The notes under the pieces were generated by a model. That model searched no databases. It saw nothing but the letters and a program-made list of their open reading frames with translations, and was not told the origin of the DNA. This document shows, one piece after another, positions 7,248 through 15,004 of a stretch of DNA of 15,004 nt; position 1 is the first letter of the stretch, and each line of letters begins with the position of its first letter. A program made the translations under genes and the position numbers. Source of the DNA: Gammaproteobacteria bacterium (GTDB taxonomy: Bacteria; Pseudomonadota; Gammaproteobacteria; Competibacterales; Competibacteraceae); the NCBI GenBank assembly GCA_020047885.1, contig JAIFNF010000047.1, forward strand, positions 1 through 15,004. The letters are read 5' to 3'.

Positions 7248-9221
7248 ATGTTCCGTCGCTACAACTTGACTTTTTATCTGGCCACCCTGGGAATTGCGAT
7301 CCTGACCTGGCTCTTGGTGGCGCATGGCCCGTTACGCGCCATGGAAAACTGGCTCAGTGACTTGCGGGTGGGGCTGATGACCCCGCGCCAATCCCCCCTG
7401 GACGACCTGGTGATCATCACCATCACCGAAGACACCCTGCGCCAATTTCCCTACCGTTCGCCGCTGAACCGCGTTTTCCTGGCTCAGTTGATCACCACCC
7501 TGGGTCAAAAAGGCGCACGAGCGATCGGCCTGGATATTCTGTTCGATCAACCCACCGAACCCGCTGCGGATGAAGCACTGGCGCAAGTGCTGCGCCATTC
7601 GGCCACCCCGGTCTTCGTGGCTTACGCGGACCATGAAACCCTGAATGTCCAGCAACAGGCATTCCTCGAGCAGTACACCACCGGGATGCGCCGAGGGTAC
7701 GCCAATCTGCTCCTCGACAACGCGGATGGCGTTGCGCGCACCATTTTTCCGGGCCGGATCGCCCCAAACGGTCAATTCACCCCCGGCCTGGCGGTGGCCA
7801 TGGTCGGCGTTACGCCGCCACCCGAACCTCTCCCACTGCGTTACCGGGGTCTCGCGCCTGGCGCGCCAGACGATCAACTCATGAGCGCATTCAAAACCTA
7901 TCCGGCGCACTTGGCGGCGATGCTGCCGGCCCGTTGGCTGGCGGGACGACTGGTGCTGGTGGGGGCCGACCTCCAGGAAACCGCCACCGATGTCTGGAAG
8001 ACTCCGTTCGCCGCGTTGCTCGGCTATCGAAAGGGCCACTTGCCAGGGGTGGCGATCCACGCCCATGCGATGGCGCAATTGTTACAAAATCAGCTCTTGC
8101 CGGTCACGCCGCCCTGGGCGGTTTTCAGTCTGTATCTTGTCGCGGCCCTGCTCGGGGTCGCGATGACGCGGCTGGACTGGCCCATCTGGGCGGATATCGG
8201 TCTGGTGATCGCGCTCATCGGCGGCTTTAGCGTTCTGACCTTCTGGTGGTATGGCCAGGGCGGAGCCTTGCTGCCACTGGGCGGACCGGCGCTGGCGTTG
8301 CTGATCGCGGTCAGTGGCGCTCATGCCATCGCTACCCGGCAGGAACGCCGCCAGAAACGGTTTATTCAAGGTGCTTTCGCCCGTTATCTGCACCCGGACT
8401 GGGTCAAACAACTGGTCGCAGATCCCAATCTGCTGCGACTGCAAGGTGAACGGCGGGAACTCACGATCCTGTTTACCGATGTCGCCAACTTCACCACGAC
8501 TTCGGAAGAACTACCGCCCGCGACGCTGGTGTGGGTGTTGAGCCACTATCTGGAAGGCATGACGGAAATCATCATCACCCATGGCGGGGCGGTCAATAAA
8601 TACCTGGGTGATGGCATCATGGTGCTGTTCGGTGCGCCGGTCATGCAGGAGGATCATGCCCGGCGGGCGGTGCGCTGCGCCCTGGCGCTCGACCAGTTCG
8701 CCGAGAAGTTCCGCACTCAGGCCACTGACCCCGACGGCGCACTGATTGCCTTTGGGGAGACCCGGATCGGCGTGCATACCGGCGAGGTGACGATCGGCAA
8801 TTTTGGTTCTCACGCCCGGCTGGAATATACCGCCATTGGCGATGTGGCGAATGCGGCGTCGCGGCTGGAAGGTCTCAACAAACACATTGGCACCCGGATT
8901 GCTGTGAGCGACGCGACCCGCGCTCATGCGGAGCAACATGAAACCACCGATCTGCGCTTCCAGCCCATTGGCCGCATTGTGGTCAAGGGTAAAAGTGAAG
9001 CGTTGCAGGTCTTTCATCCGGTGGCGGCGAATCCGGCATCCATCACGCGGGTGAACGACTATGCCTCGGCCTACGCGCTACTGGATGTCGGCGATCCACG
9101 AGCGGCGCAGCGCTTCGCTGAATTGCAGACCCGTTACCCGAATGATCCGCTCATCGCCTTCCATGTGCGGCGGTTGCAAGCTCAGGAATGTACTTCACGG
9201 GTGATGCTGACATCCAAGTAG
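7248..9221 (+). CDS. CHASE2-domain membrane adenylate cyclase (class III)
   Basis: This is a 657-residue inner-membrane sensor that makes cyclic AMP from ATP. Residues 7-27 are the first membrane helix, about 30-285 an extracytoplasmic CHASE2 sensor (D-V-W-K-T-P and L-P-G-V-A-I-H-A near its end), and 287-365 hold three more membrane helices. The cyclase domain spans about 403-590. Metal-binding Asp411 (L-F-T-D) and Asp455 (Y-L-G-D-G), substrate-side Lys451 and Thr528, and transition-state Asn535 and Arg539 (N-A-A-S-R-L-E-G) are all present, so it should be active. Lys/Thr fits ATP rather than GTP. The C-terminal tail (Y-A-L-L-D-V-G-D) looks like a degenerate TPR. AGGAAG lies four bases before the ATG. 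It follows the hydrolase-GNAT gene by 48 bases; a short hairpin (TCTC-CCC-GAGA) with a T-run just after that gene could attenuate read-through. The CHASE2 ligand is unknown. Confidence 0.93.
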   Translation: MFRRYNLTFYLATLGIAILTWLLVAHGPLRAMENWLSDLRVGLMTPRQSPLDDLVIITITEDTLRQFPYRSPLNRVFLAQLITTLGQKGARAIGLDILFDQPTEPAADEALAQVLRHSATPVFVAYADHETLNVQQQAFLEQYTTGMRRGYANLLLDNADGVARTIFPGRIAPNGQFTPGLAVAMVGVTPPPEPLPLRYRGLAPGAPDDQLMSAFKTYPAHLAAMLPARWLAGRLVLVGADLQETATDVWKTPFAALLGYRKGHLPGVAIHAHAMAQLLQNQLLPVTPPWAVFSLYLVAALLGVAMTRLDWPIWADIGLVIALIGGFSVLTFWWYGQGGALLPLGGPALALLIAVSGAHAIATRQERRQKRFIQGAFARYLHPDWVKQLVADPNLLRLQGERRELTILFTDVANFTTTSEELPPATLVWVLSHYLEGMTEIIITHGGAVNKYLGDGIMVLFGAPVMQEDHARRAVRCALALDQFAEKFRTQATDPDGALIAFGETRIGVHTGEVTIGNFGSHARLEYTAIGDVANAASRLEGLNKHIGTRIAVSDATRAHAEQHETTDLRFQPIGRIVVKGKSEALQVFHPVAANPASITRVNDYASAYALLDVGDPRAAQRFAELQTRYPNDPLIAFHVRRLQAQECTSRVMLTSK

Positions 9222-9235
9222 TCTGACACGCCCGA

Positions 9236-12200
9236 CTATCGCGCCAACCGTTCCCATTGCGCCTCCAGTCGCTTCACCGACACTGGCGTAATGGTCTTCA
9301 ACTCCTGGGCGAACTGGGAGACCCGCAATTCTTCGAGCAGCCAGCGAAAGCGCACTAACTCCGGATTAAAGCGTTCCCGCGCTGCATCGCGCTCCAACTG
9401 CCGCTGACACGCTTCCCATAACCGTAGAATATCGCTGCGCTGCAGCCGATCCTTATCCGGGGCCTGCCGGAGCTTGTTCAGCCGCACGGCGATCGCCCGC
9501 AGGTAACGCGGCAGGTGCGGCAGCCATTCCGGCGGGGTCTGGCGGAGGAAGCCGGGATAAACCAGACGCGCCAACTGGTTTTGCATATCGGCCAGCGCTT
9601 CGGCCCAGACCGGCGATGTCGCCTCCCGCAGCAACCGGCGTACTTCGTGATAAGCCTCCAGAATTTCCGCCGCTATCTTGCCAATTTCCGCCCGTGCAGT
9701 GGGTAACCGGGTTCTGCCCCGTTCCAGCAGGGCTTCAAAGGCTACCTGATTGCGCGGTAACGGCTCGTCGGCCAGAAACGCCCGATCCAGAATGGCGTCC
9801 AGGATGTCCTCCCGCAATTGCTCCTGCGTCCCCAGCCCGACGTAATGCAGGGTCATCCGCTGAAAGTGAGGCAGGTCGCGACCCAGGGATTTGAACGCCG
9901 ATCCCAGCCGCCAGCTCACCAGCCGACGCAATCCCGCCCGCGTCGCCGTATCCGCCCGCATCGGTGAATCCAGCACGCGCAACGCCAGTGTCCCATCGGC
10001 TTCAGCCACCAGCGCCGGGTAGCCGCGTAATTGAATGCCGTTGCGGACAAAGCTGACCTCCTCCGGCAACTCGCCAAAATCCCAGTCGCGCACTCCTGCC
10101 CGCTCGAATTCCGGGGTCGGCAACGCCGCGAAACTGTGCCGGGCCGCACCACGCAGTTGCTGCTGAATCGCCTCCCAGTCACGCCCCACTGCCAGTTCCT
10201 GATCCTCGGCATCTACGACCCGGAAGCGCATCTGCAAATGCCGAGGCACGGCGGCGACGTTCCAGGCCTCGTCGGGAATGGCCACGCCGGTCATGCGCTG
10301 CAATTCACGGGTCATGGCCTCGGTCAGCGAGCGTTCGCCCGGTGCCATCACCTCCAGCAAGACCTGGACATAATTGGGAACGGGGACGAAATGCCGCCGC
10401 ACCGGTTTGGGCAGTGCTTTCAACAGCGCGGCCATGCGCTCGGCCTGCCAGCCCGGCACCAGCCAGTCCAGTCGCTTGGGATCGACCTGATTGACCGCGG
10501 CCAGGGGTACCGTCAAGGTGATGCCATCGTCATCTTCACCCGGCGCGAACCGGTAGCGCAACGGCAGCTTCAGCCCGTCGAGATCGAGATGATCGGGAAA
10601 TTTTTCCCCATCCGCCGCCGGTCCGGCCTCCGCCAGCAAGGTCGCCCGGTCGAGAAACAGCCGGCGGGGCTGCTCCCGTTCCGCCTTTTTCCGCCAGGTT
10701 TCAAAGCTAGGACCGCTATAAATACCTTCGGGAATCCGCGCCTCGTAAAAGTGGTAGAGCGCTTCCTCATCGGCAGTCAGATCCCGGCGGGCGCGGGTTT
10801 CCAGTTCGGCCAGTTCTTCGAGCAACTGCCGGTTGTGCTGGAAAAAGGGTGCTTTGCAGTGAAACTCGCCCTGCACCAGCGCCTGACGCAGGAAAATCTC
10901 CCGAGACAACGCCGGATCCAGGGCACCGTAATTCACCCGCCGCCCGACGATAATCGGCAAGCCATACAGCGTGACCCGTTCCAAAGCGGTCACTTGCGCG
11001 CTGCGCTTCTCCCAGTGCGGTTCCGAATAGCTGCGCTTGAGCAGCGGCCCGGCCAATCCTTCCACCCACTCGGGTTCAATCCGCGCCACGGTGCGGGCGT
11101 ACAGCCGACTGGTTTCCACCACTTCGGCTGCCATGATCCAGCGCGGACGCTTTTTGAACAGTCCAGAACCAGGGAACAGATAGAACTGCCGCCCTCGGGC
11201 ACCGAGATAAGCGTGATCCTCCTGTTTTAAACCGAGGTGACCGAGCAAGCCGGTCAGCAGCGCCCGGTGCAGCGGGGTGTAGTTTCCAACCACCCCGTCG
11301 CTTTGCGCCACCCCTCCTTGTCCAAGGAGGTTTCGAACCACCCCGTCGCTTCGCGCCACCCCTCCTTGTCCAAGGCGGGGCGATGTCGCAACCGGACGGG
11401 CTTCGTCAGCGATTGCGGGCACGTCATTCAACCGCATCCCCATTTCGGTGACCCGCCCCAGCAATTCCTGATGCAGGTCATGCCATTCCCGCATCCGCAC
11501 GAAGGACAGGAAATCGGTCTGGCAGAGATTGCGCAACTGATTTTTGGAGAGCTGGCGAGCCTGGTCGTGGTAGTAGTCCCACAGTTTCAGCAGAGCCACG
11601 AAATCGGAGTGTTCATCGCGGAACCGGCGATGTTTTTCATCCGCCGCTTGCTGCTTTTCCAACGGCCGTTCGCGGGGATCCTGAATCGCCAGCGCGGCGA
11701 CAATGATCAATACCTCGGTTAAGCAGCCTTCCCCTTGCGCTGCCAGCACCATCCGCCCCAACCGGGGATCGACCGGCAATTTGGCCAACTGCCGACCCAG
11801 TGCCGTGATAGCACGCTGATCATCGACGGCCTGTAATTCAAACAGTAGCCGGAAACCATCGCTGATCTGCCGGGAATCGGGCGGATCGACAAAGGGGAAA
11901 TCCTCCGGGCGGCCCAGGTTCAGGGCGCTCATTTGCAAAATGACCGCCGCGAGATGAGTGCGCAGAATTTCGGGATCGGTGAACAAGGGGCGGGACTGGA
12001 AATCCTCTTCTGCATACAGTCGGACGCAGACCCCGGCGCTGACCCGTCCACACCGCCCGGCCCGTTGCTGGGCGCTGGCCTGGGAAATCTTTTCGATGGG
12101 CAACCGCTGAATTTTGCCGCGTGGACTGTAGCGGCTGATCCGTGCCATACCGGGATCAATCACATAGCGAATGCCCGGCACAGTCAACGAGGTTTCCGCG

Positions 12201-13270
12201 ACGTTGGTAGCGAGTACGATGCGCGGTCGGCCATGCGGCTGAAACACCCGATTCTGCTCCGTCGCGGAAAGGCGAGCGTACAGCGGCAGAATTTCGGTAT
12301 TGGGCGGATGATGTTTGCGCAGATGCTCGGCCATCTCGCGAATTTCCCGCTCGCCGGACAGGAAAATCAGAATATCACCCGGTCCCTGCCGCCAAATTTC
12401 ATCCACGGCATCGAGCATCGCCTGCGGTAAATCGCGGTCGCGCTCATCCTCCTCGGTCGCCAACAATGGGCGATAGCGCATTTCCACCGGATAGGTTCGC
12501 CCGGAGACTTCAATAATCGGGGCGTGGTCAAAATGGCGGGAAAAGCGTTCGGGATCGATGGTCGCCGAGGTAATGATCAGCTTGAGATCGGGGCGGCGCG
12601 GCAGCAGGCGTTTGAGATAGCCGAGCAGGAAATCAATGTTCAGACTCCGCTCATGCGCTTCATCAATAATCAGGACTTCGTACTGCTCCAGGCGGCGGTC
12701 GCTCTGGGTCTCCGCCAGCAGGATGCCGTCGGTCATCAGCTTGACTCGCGTCTCCGGCCCAATCCGATCCGAGAAGCGCACCTTATAGCCGACCTGGCCG
12801 CCGACGGTGGTGCCCAGTTCGGCAGCAATGCGGGTGGCCACGGAACGGGCGGCAATCCGGCGCGGTTGGGTGTGGCCGATGAGTCCCGCCGCGCCCAATC
12901 CCAGTGACAGGCAAATTTTCGGCAGTTGTGTGGTTTTGCCGGAACCCGTCTCGCCACACAGCACCAACACTTGCCGTTCACGGATCACAGCAGCGATGGC
13001 GTCACGATGGGCGCTAATCGGCAACTGGTCATCAAACGTCGGAACGGGCAGCGCCGCCCGGCGTTCGCGCAAACGAGCGGTGGCCGTGTCCAGTGCAGCG
13101 GTCAGTTCTTCCAGAGCACTCTCGACCGGTTGGCCTTCGCGCCAACGGCGGCGCAACCCCTGAAGGCGACGGGACAGTGTCGCACGATCACGGATTGCAC
13201 ATTCAAAGAGCCGACTTTGTAATGAAACGAGGGTGTTTTCCACGACGATAGGTAACGTTTTGTTTGGCAA
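9236..13270 (-). CDS. hrpA: ATP-dependent RNA helicase HrpA
   Basis: This is a 1344-residue DEAH-box helicase; E. coli HrpA has about 1300. It acts on structured RNA and on ribosomes in the cytoplasm. Motif I G-E-T-G-S-G-K-T is at 106-113, D-E-A-H at 203-206, S-A-T at 235-237 and Q-R-A-G-R-C-G-R at 402-409; the OB-fold and long HrpA-specific C-terminus follow. All catalytic motifs are intact. The start is a TTG at 13270, the first possible start after an in-frame TAG; no good ribosome site is visible, and GTG at 13243 is an alternative. The conserved [10 protein letters not shown] near residue 27 supports a start close to here. About 35-40 extra residues near 630-663 come from an in-frame 48-bp tandem repeat. 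The gene is convergent with the cyclase (14-base gap) and divergent from the cold shock gene. Confidence 0.96.
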   Translation of the reverse strand: MPNKTLPIVVENTLVSLQSRLFECAIRDRATLSRRLQGLRRRWREGQPVESALEELTAALDTATARLRERRAALPVPTFDDQLPISAHRDAIAAVIRERQVLVLCGETGSGKTTQLPKICLSLGLGAAGLIGHTQPRRIAARSVATRIAAELGTTVGGQVGYKVRFSDRIGPETRVKLMTDGILLAETQSDRRLEQYEVLIIDEAHERSLNIDFLLGYLKRLLPRRPDLKLIITSATIDPERFSRHFDHAPIIEVSGRTYPVEMRYRPLLATEEDERDRDLPQAMLDAVDEIWRQGPGDILIFLSGEREIREMAEHLRKHHPPNTEILPLYARLSATEQNRVFQPHGRPRIVLATNVAETSLTVPGIRYVIDPGMARISRYSPRGKIQRLPIEKISQASAQQRAGRCGRVSAGVCVRLYAEEDFQSRPLFTDPEILRTHLAAVILQMSALNLGRPEDFPFVDPPDSRQISDGFRLLFELQAVDDQRAITALGRQLAKLPVDPRLGRMVLAAQGEGCLTEVLIIVAALAIQDPRERPLEKQQAADEKHRRFRDEHSDFVALLKLWDYYHDQARQLSKNQLRNLCQTDFLSFVRMREWHDLHQELLGRVTEMGMRLNDVPAIADEARPVATSPRLGQGGVARSDGVVRNLLGQGGVAQSDGVVGNYTPLHRALLTGLLGHLGLKQEDHAYLGARGRQFYLFPGSGLFKKRPRWIMAAEVVETSRLYARTVARIEPEWVEGLAGPLLKRSYSEPHWEKRSAQVTALERVTLYGLPIIVGRRVNYGALDPALSREIFLRQALVQGEFHCKAPFFQHNRQLLEELAELETRARRDLTADEEALYHFYEARIPEGIYSGPSFETWRKKAEREQPRRLFLDRATLLAEAGPAADGEKFPDHLDLDGLKLPLRYRFAPGEDDDGITLTVPLAAVNQVDPKRLDWLVPGWQAERMAALLKALPKPVRRHFVPVPNYVQVLLEVMAPGERSLTEAMTRELQRMTGVAIPDEAWNVAAVPRHLQMRFRVVDAEDQELAVGRDWEAIQQQLRGAARHSFAALPTPEFERAGVRDWDFGELPEEVSFVRNGIQLRGYPALVAEADGTLALRVLDSPMRADTATRAGLRRLVSWRLGSAFKSLGRDLPHFQRMTLHYVGLGTQEQLREDILDAILDRAFLADEPLPRNQVAFEALLERGRTRLPTARAEIGKIAAEILEAYHEVRRLLREATSPVWAEALADMQNQLARLVYPGFLRQTPPEWLPHLPRYLRAIAVRLNKLRQAPDKDRLQRSDILRLWEACQRQLERDAARERFNPELVRFRWLLEELRVSQFAQELKTITPVSVKRLEAQWERLAR
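11283..11378. repeat. Two 48-bp direct repeats inside hrpA
   Basis: Units 11283-11330 and 11331-11378 match at 45 of 48 positions. Each carries an inverted repeat CCTCCTTG-TC-CAAGGAGG (the second has one mismatch). They encode two 16-residue units, L-G-Q-G-G-V-A-(R/Q)-S-D-G-V-V, in a region where HrpA proteins normally pass directly from the R-L-N stretch to H-R-A-L-L. The length of 96 keeps the frame. This looks like a palindromic intergenic-type repeat that entered a gene and duplicated. Confidence 0.85.
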
Positions 13271-13343
13271 GATCTATGTTTTCAGATGACAAAATTGGCG
13301 GATATTTTCGCACGAGCCTTGCACCAGCGCTGACAAAATTAAC

Positions 13344-13372
13344 TTGCGGAATAAAGGGCTTTCCAGTAATTT
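13344..13372 (+). promoter_or_regulatory. Candidate promoter for the cold shock gene
   Basis: TTGCGG (13344-13349) and TAATTT (13367-13372) are separated by 17 bases. Both are imperfect. The position would give a leader of about 120 bases, in line with long leaders of cspA-type mRNAs. Confidence 0.25.
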
Positions 13373-13383
13373 TTGCGCCGGGT

Positions 13384-13400
13384 GAAGGTTGTAAACCTTC
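13384..13400 (+). other. Perfect hairpin in the cold shock gene leader
   Basis: GAAGGTT (13384-13390) pairs exactly with AACCTTC (13394-13400) across a three-base loop, 100 bases before the start. No T-run follows, so it is not a terminator. It may be an mRNA-stability or temperature-responsive element, as leaders of this family often carry such structures, or an operator site. Confidence 0.45.
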
Positions 13401-13500
13401 AAAGACCCCGCGTCGGCCACCGGTTGCGCCATTCTTTCGCGAGAATCTGGCCTCTCAATGGTCCGGCAAAAAGGAAATTTTTTTTGAGGTTTTGTTCATA

Positions 13501-13722
13501 ATGCGTACTGGTACTGTAAAGTGGTTTGACGAAGCCAAGGGCTTTGGATTCATCGCCCCCGAGGATGGCAGCAGTGATGTATTCGTGCATTACTCGGTGA
13601 TTGAGGGCAAGGGATTCCGCACCTTGGGAGAAAACCAAAAGGTCGAGTTCGAATTTAAAGCCGGACCCAAAGGCCCACAAGCGACAATGGTCAAGAAATT
13701 CGCGGCAGCAGAAGCGAAATAA
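13501..13722 (+). CDS. CspA-family cold shock protein
   Basis: This is a 73-residue single cold-shock domain that binds single-stranded nucleic acid and acts as an RNA chaperone. It shows T-V-K-W-F-D near the start, RNP1 K-G-F-G-F-I and RNP2 D-V-F-V-H-Y-S (usually H-F-S; Tyr is a conservative change). The C-terminus ends in an Ala/Glu/Lys tail. The start at 13501 gives the normal family length. A GAGG site lies 11 bases upstream, a little far. The leader of more than 100 bases with a hairpin suggests post-transcriptional control. A strong terminator follows at 13748. It is monocistronic, divergent from hrpA and convergent with mtnA. Which csp paralogue it is cannot be told from sequence alone. 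Confidence 0.96.
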   Translation: MRTGTVKWFDEAKGFGFIAPEDGSSDVFVHYSVIEGKGFRTLGENQKVEFEFKAGPKGPQATMVKKFAAAEAK

Positions 13723-13733
13723 CAAGATTCCAC

Positions 13734-14805
13734 CTAACTATCCAGCCAAAGCCCTGCTTCATGCGGGGCTTTGTCGTTATTATTCGGCGCACCGCCACAC
13801 AGACCGGCCATCTTCACCGCATCCGGCGCCCAGATCACCCCGCGTTCTGTGACCAGCACATCCACTAGTTCCGCCGGGGTCACATCAAATGAAGGATTCC
13901 AGACCTCAACCCCGGCAGCGGCGACTGGCTGTCCCCCCAGGGTCAACAACTCCTCAGCGCTGCGCTGCTCGATAGGAATCCCGCTACCATCCGCCATCGC
14001 CAGATCAACCGTCGAGGTCGGTGCCACCACCATCAACCGGACGCCATGATGCCGAGCCGCGACCGCCAGCCCATAAGTGCCAATCTTGTTCGCCACATCG
14101 CCATTCGCCGCGATGCGATCCGCGCCGACGATCACCCAGCGCACTAGACCCTGCCGCATCAGCGCCGCCGCTGCGCCATCCGCCAGCAGCGTGACCGGAA
14201 TCCGATCCTGCACCAACTCCCAGGCGGTCAACCGCGCCCCCTGCAACCACAATCAGTCCCGCCGCATAGCCGCTGCGAATCACCCCTAGCGCCGTGCCAT
14301 AACCACCGGTAGCCAGCGCCCCGGCATTGCAATGCGTCAACACCGCCCCCCGTTCCCCCAGCACCGCCGCACCCAGTTCACCCATCCAGCGATTCGCCGC
14401 GATATCCTCAGCATGAATCGCCTGCGCCTCGGCCAGTAACCGCGCCACTGGCTCGTCAGTGCATTCCGCGATGACGCCCACCATCCGCTGCAGCGCCCAG
14501 AATAAATTGACAGCAGTGGGACGAGAGTCGGCCAACCGCTGGAGGTCTTCATGAATTGATTCCCGCCAGCGCTCCGGATTTCTGGCATAGTGCGCACCAG
14601 CCGCCAGCACCACGCCATACGCCGCGGCGATGCCAATGGCCGGAGCACCACGCACCACCATCTCGCGGATCGCGTCAGCCACTGCCGCTGCGTCAGTCAG
14701 TCGCCGATAGCGCGTTTCCATCGGCAGCAGGCGCTGGTCCAGCAATTCTAGGGCATCCTCGCGCCAAATAACGGCGCACACCTGATCTTCATCATGCGAT
14801 AACAT
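13734..14805 (-). pseudogene. mtnA: Methylthioribose-1-phosphate isomerase gene with a frame-breaking deletion
   Basis: The product would isomerise methylthioribose-1-phosphate to methylthioribulose-1-phosphate in methionine salvage. The first frame (14805 to about 14251) gives residues 1-186 with R-G-A-P-A-I-G at 52-58 and catalytic Cys159 in [10 protein letters not shown]. The second frame (from about 14249) gives [11 protein letters not shown] and the [10 protein letters not shown] motif with the catalytic Asp, then N-P-S-F-D-V-T-P. Between G-L-I-V and W-L-Q-G about nine residues containing the family's D-E-T-R-P motif are absent, and the frame changes. So roughly 29 bases are missing at 14247-14250, perhaps through a short GTG repeat. 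Start 14805 fits the family N-terminus; no clear ribosome site is seen. The C-terminus runs about 20 residues past the usual end, through the csp terminator. Identity is certain; whether the break is real is not. Confidence 0.9.
13748..13772 (+). terminator. Rho-independent terminator of the cold shock gene
   Basis: AAAGCCCTGC (13748-13757) pairs with GCGGGGCTTT (13763-13772), ten pairs with one wobble, across the loop ttcat, followed by tgtcgttatt. It starts 25 bases after the csp stop. It also lies inside the last codons of the converging mtnA frame. Confidence 0.8.
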
Positions 14806-14887
14806 CGATTTGGCGACTCGATTGGGGAAAATTGGGAAGAAACGGCAATTTTGACTGTTGTAATTCAACAACACAACGGATTCCAGG

Positions 14888-14916
14888 CTGGTAAATGAGC
14901 AAAAAATGCTTGTCAA
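14888..14916 (-). promoter_or_regulatory. Candidate promoter for mtnA
   Basis: On the minus strand TTGACA occupies 14916-14911, with TACCAG at 14893-14888 after a 17-base spacer. The -35 is perfect and the -10 is poor. It sits about 85 bases before the start at 14805. Confidence 0.3.
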
Positions 14917-14958
14917 AACGCCTAGATAGCGTGCAGAATATCGACATTTATTGCCGAA

Positions 14959-14991
14959 ACAACATTTTTTGCAATTCTGACACAATGTTGT
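14959..14991. repeat. Inverted repeat upstream of mtnA
   Basis: ACAACATT (14959-14966) is the exact inverse of AATGTTGT (14984-14991), with 17 bases between. It lies in an AT-rich stretch near the right edge, about 155-185 bases upstream of the mtnA start. It could be an operator or the edge of a neighbouring element outside the window. Confidence 0.3.
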
Positions 14992-15004
14992 ATGATTACA
15001 CAAT

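Noticed and set aside
10031..11230. Open frame of 399 codons on the plus strand, antisense to hrpA
   Set aside because: It is the mirror of a strongly conserved helicase in GC-rich DNA, has no recognisable domain and no ribosome site; all HrpA motifs are on the other strand.
13264..13500. Long N-terminal extension of the cold shock protein
   Set aside because: CspA-type proteins are about 70 residues; the region contains leader and promoter-like sequence and overlaps the hrpA start.
14806..15003. N-terminal Cys-rich extension of MtnA
   Set aside because: AT-rich sequence without family similarity; homologues begin near 14805. The open frame is fortuitous, though the C-x-x-C-like string first suggested a small zinc protein.

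Overview
The window looks like chromosomal DNA of a GC-rich gammaproteobacterium. This rests on a full-length HrpA-type helicase, a CspA-type cold shock protein, a CHASE2 adenylate cyclase and an acetyl-CoA hydrolase/transferase fused to a GNAT domain. A Competibacter-like or related environmental lineage is plausible, but that is inference. No rRNA, tRNA, CRISPR array or full insertion sequence is visible.

Layout. Positions 1-3330 (minus) hold a very long exported modular protein. Each module is a CSLREA-like start, a right-handed beta-helix rich in N-S-T-(L/I)-(S/T)-G-N repeats, a choice-of-anchor-Q-like segment and an InlB-like repeat. Two modules are in the window and a third begins at the left edge. 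The reading frame breaks near 1500, where about 38 bases are missing relative to module 1. Positions 3436-4306 (minus) hold a small helical protein overlapping an HNH nuclease gene. The nuclease gene is split by a 105-bp MITE-like element flanked by an 8-bp target duplication. Positions 4465-5175 (minus) encode an unrecognised exported protein. It is divergent from 5334-9221 (plus), a probable two-gene unit of acetyl-CoA hydrolase/transferase-GNAT followed by a membrane adenylate cyclase. Convergent to that is hrpA (13270-9236, minus), which carries an in-frame 48-bp tandem repeat. Divergent from hrpA is a cold-shock gene (13501-13722, plus) with a long leader and a strong terminator. Last is mtnA (14805-13734, minus), broken by a short deletion that removes the expected D-E-T-R-P substrate-binding motif.

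Themes. Genes 5334-9221 may connect acetyl-CoA metabolism, protein acetylation and cAMP signalling. Three of the minus-strand genes are broken (beta-helix protein, HNH nuclease, mtnA). One break is a clean mobile-element insertion. The other two are short out-of-frame deletions that could be real or could be assembly errors. The most solid unusual observation is the MITE-like insertion: removing 113 bp restores a 136-residue HNH nuclease exactly.
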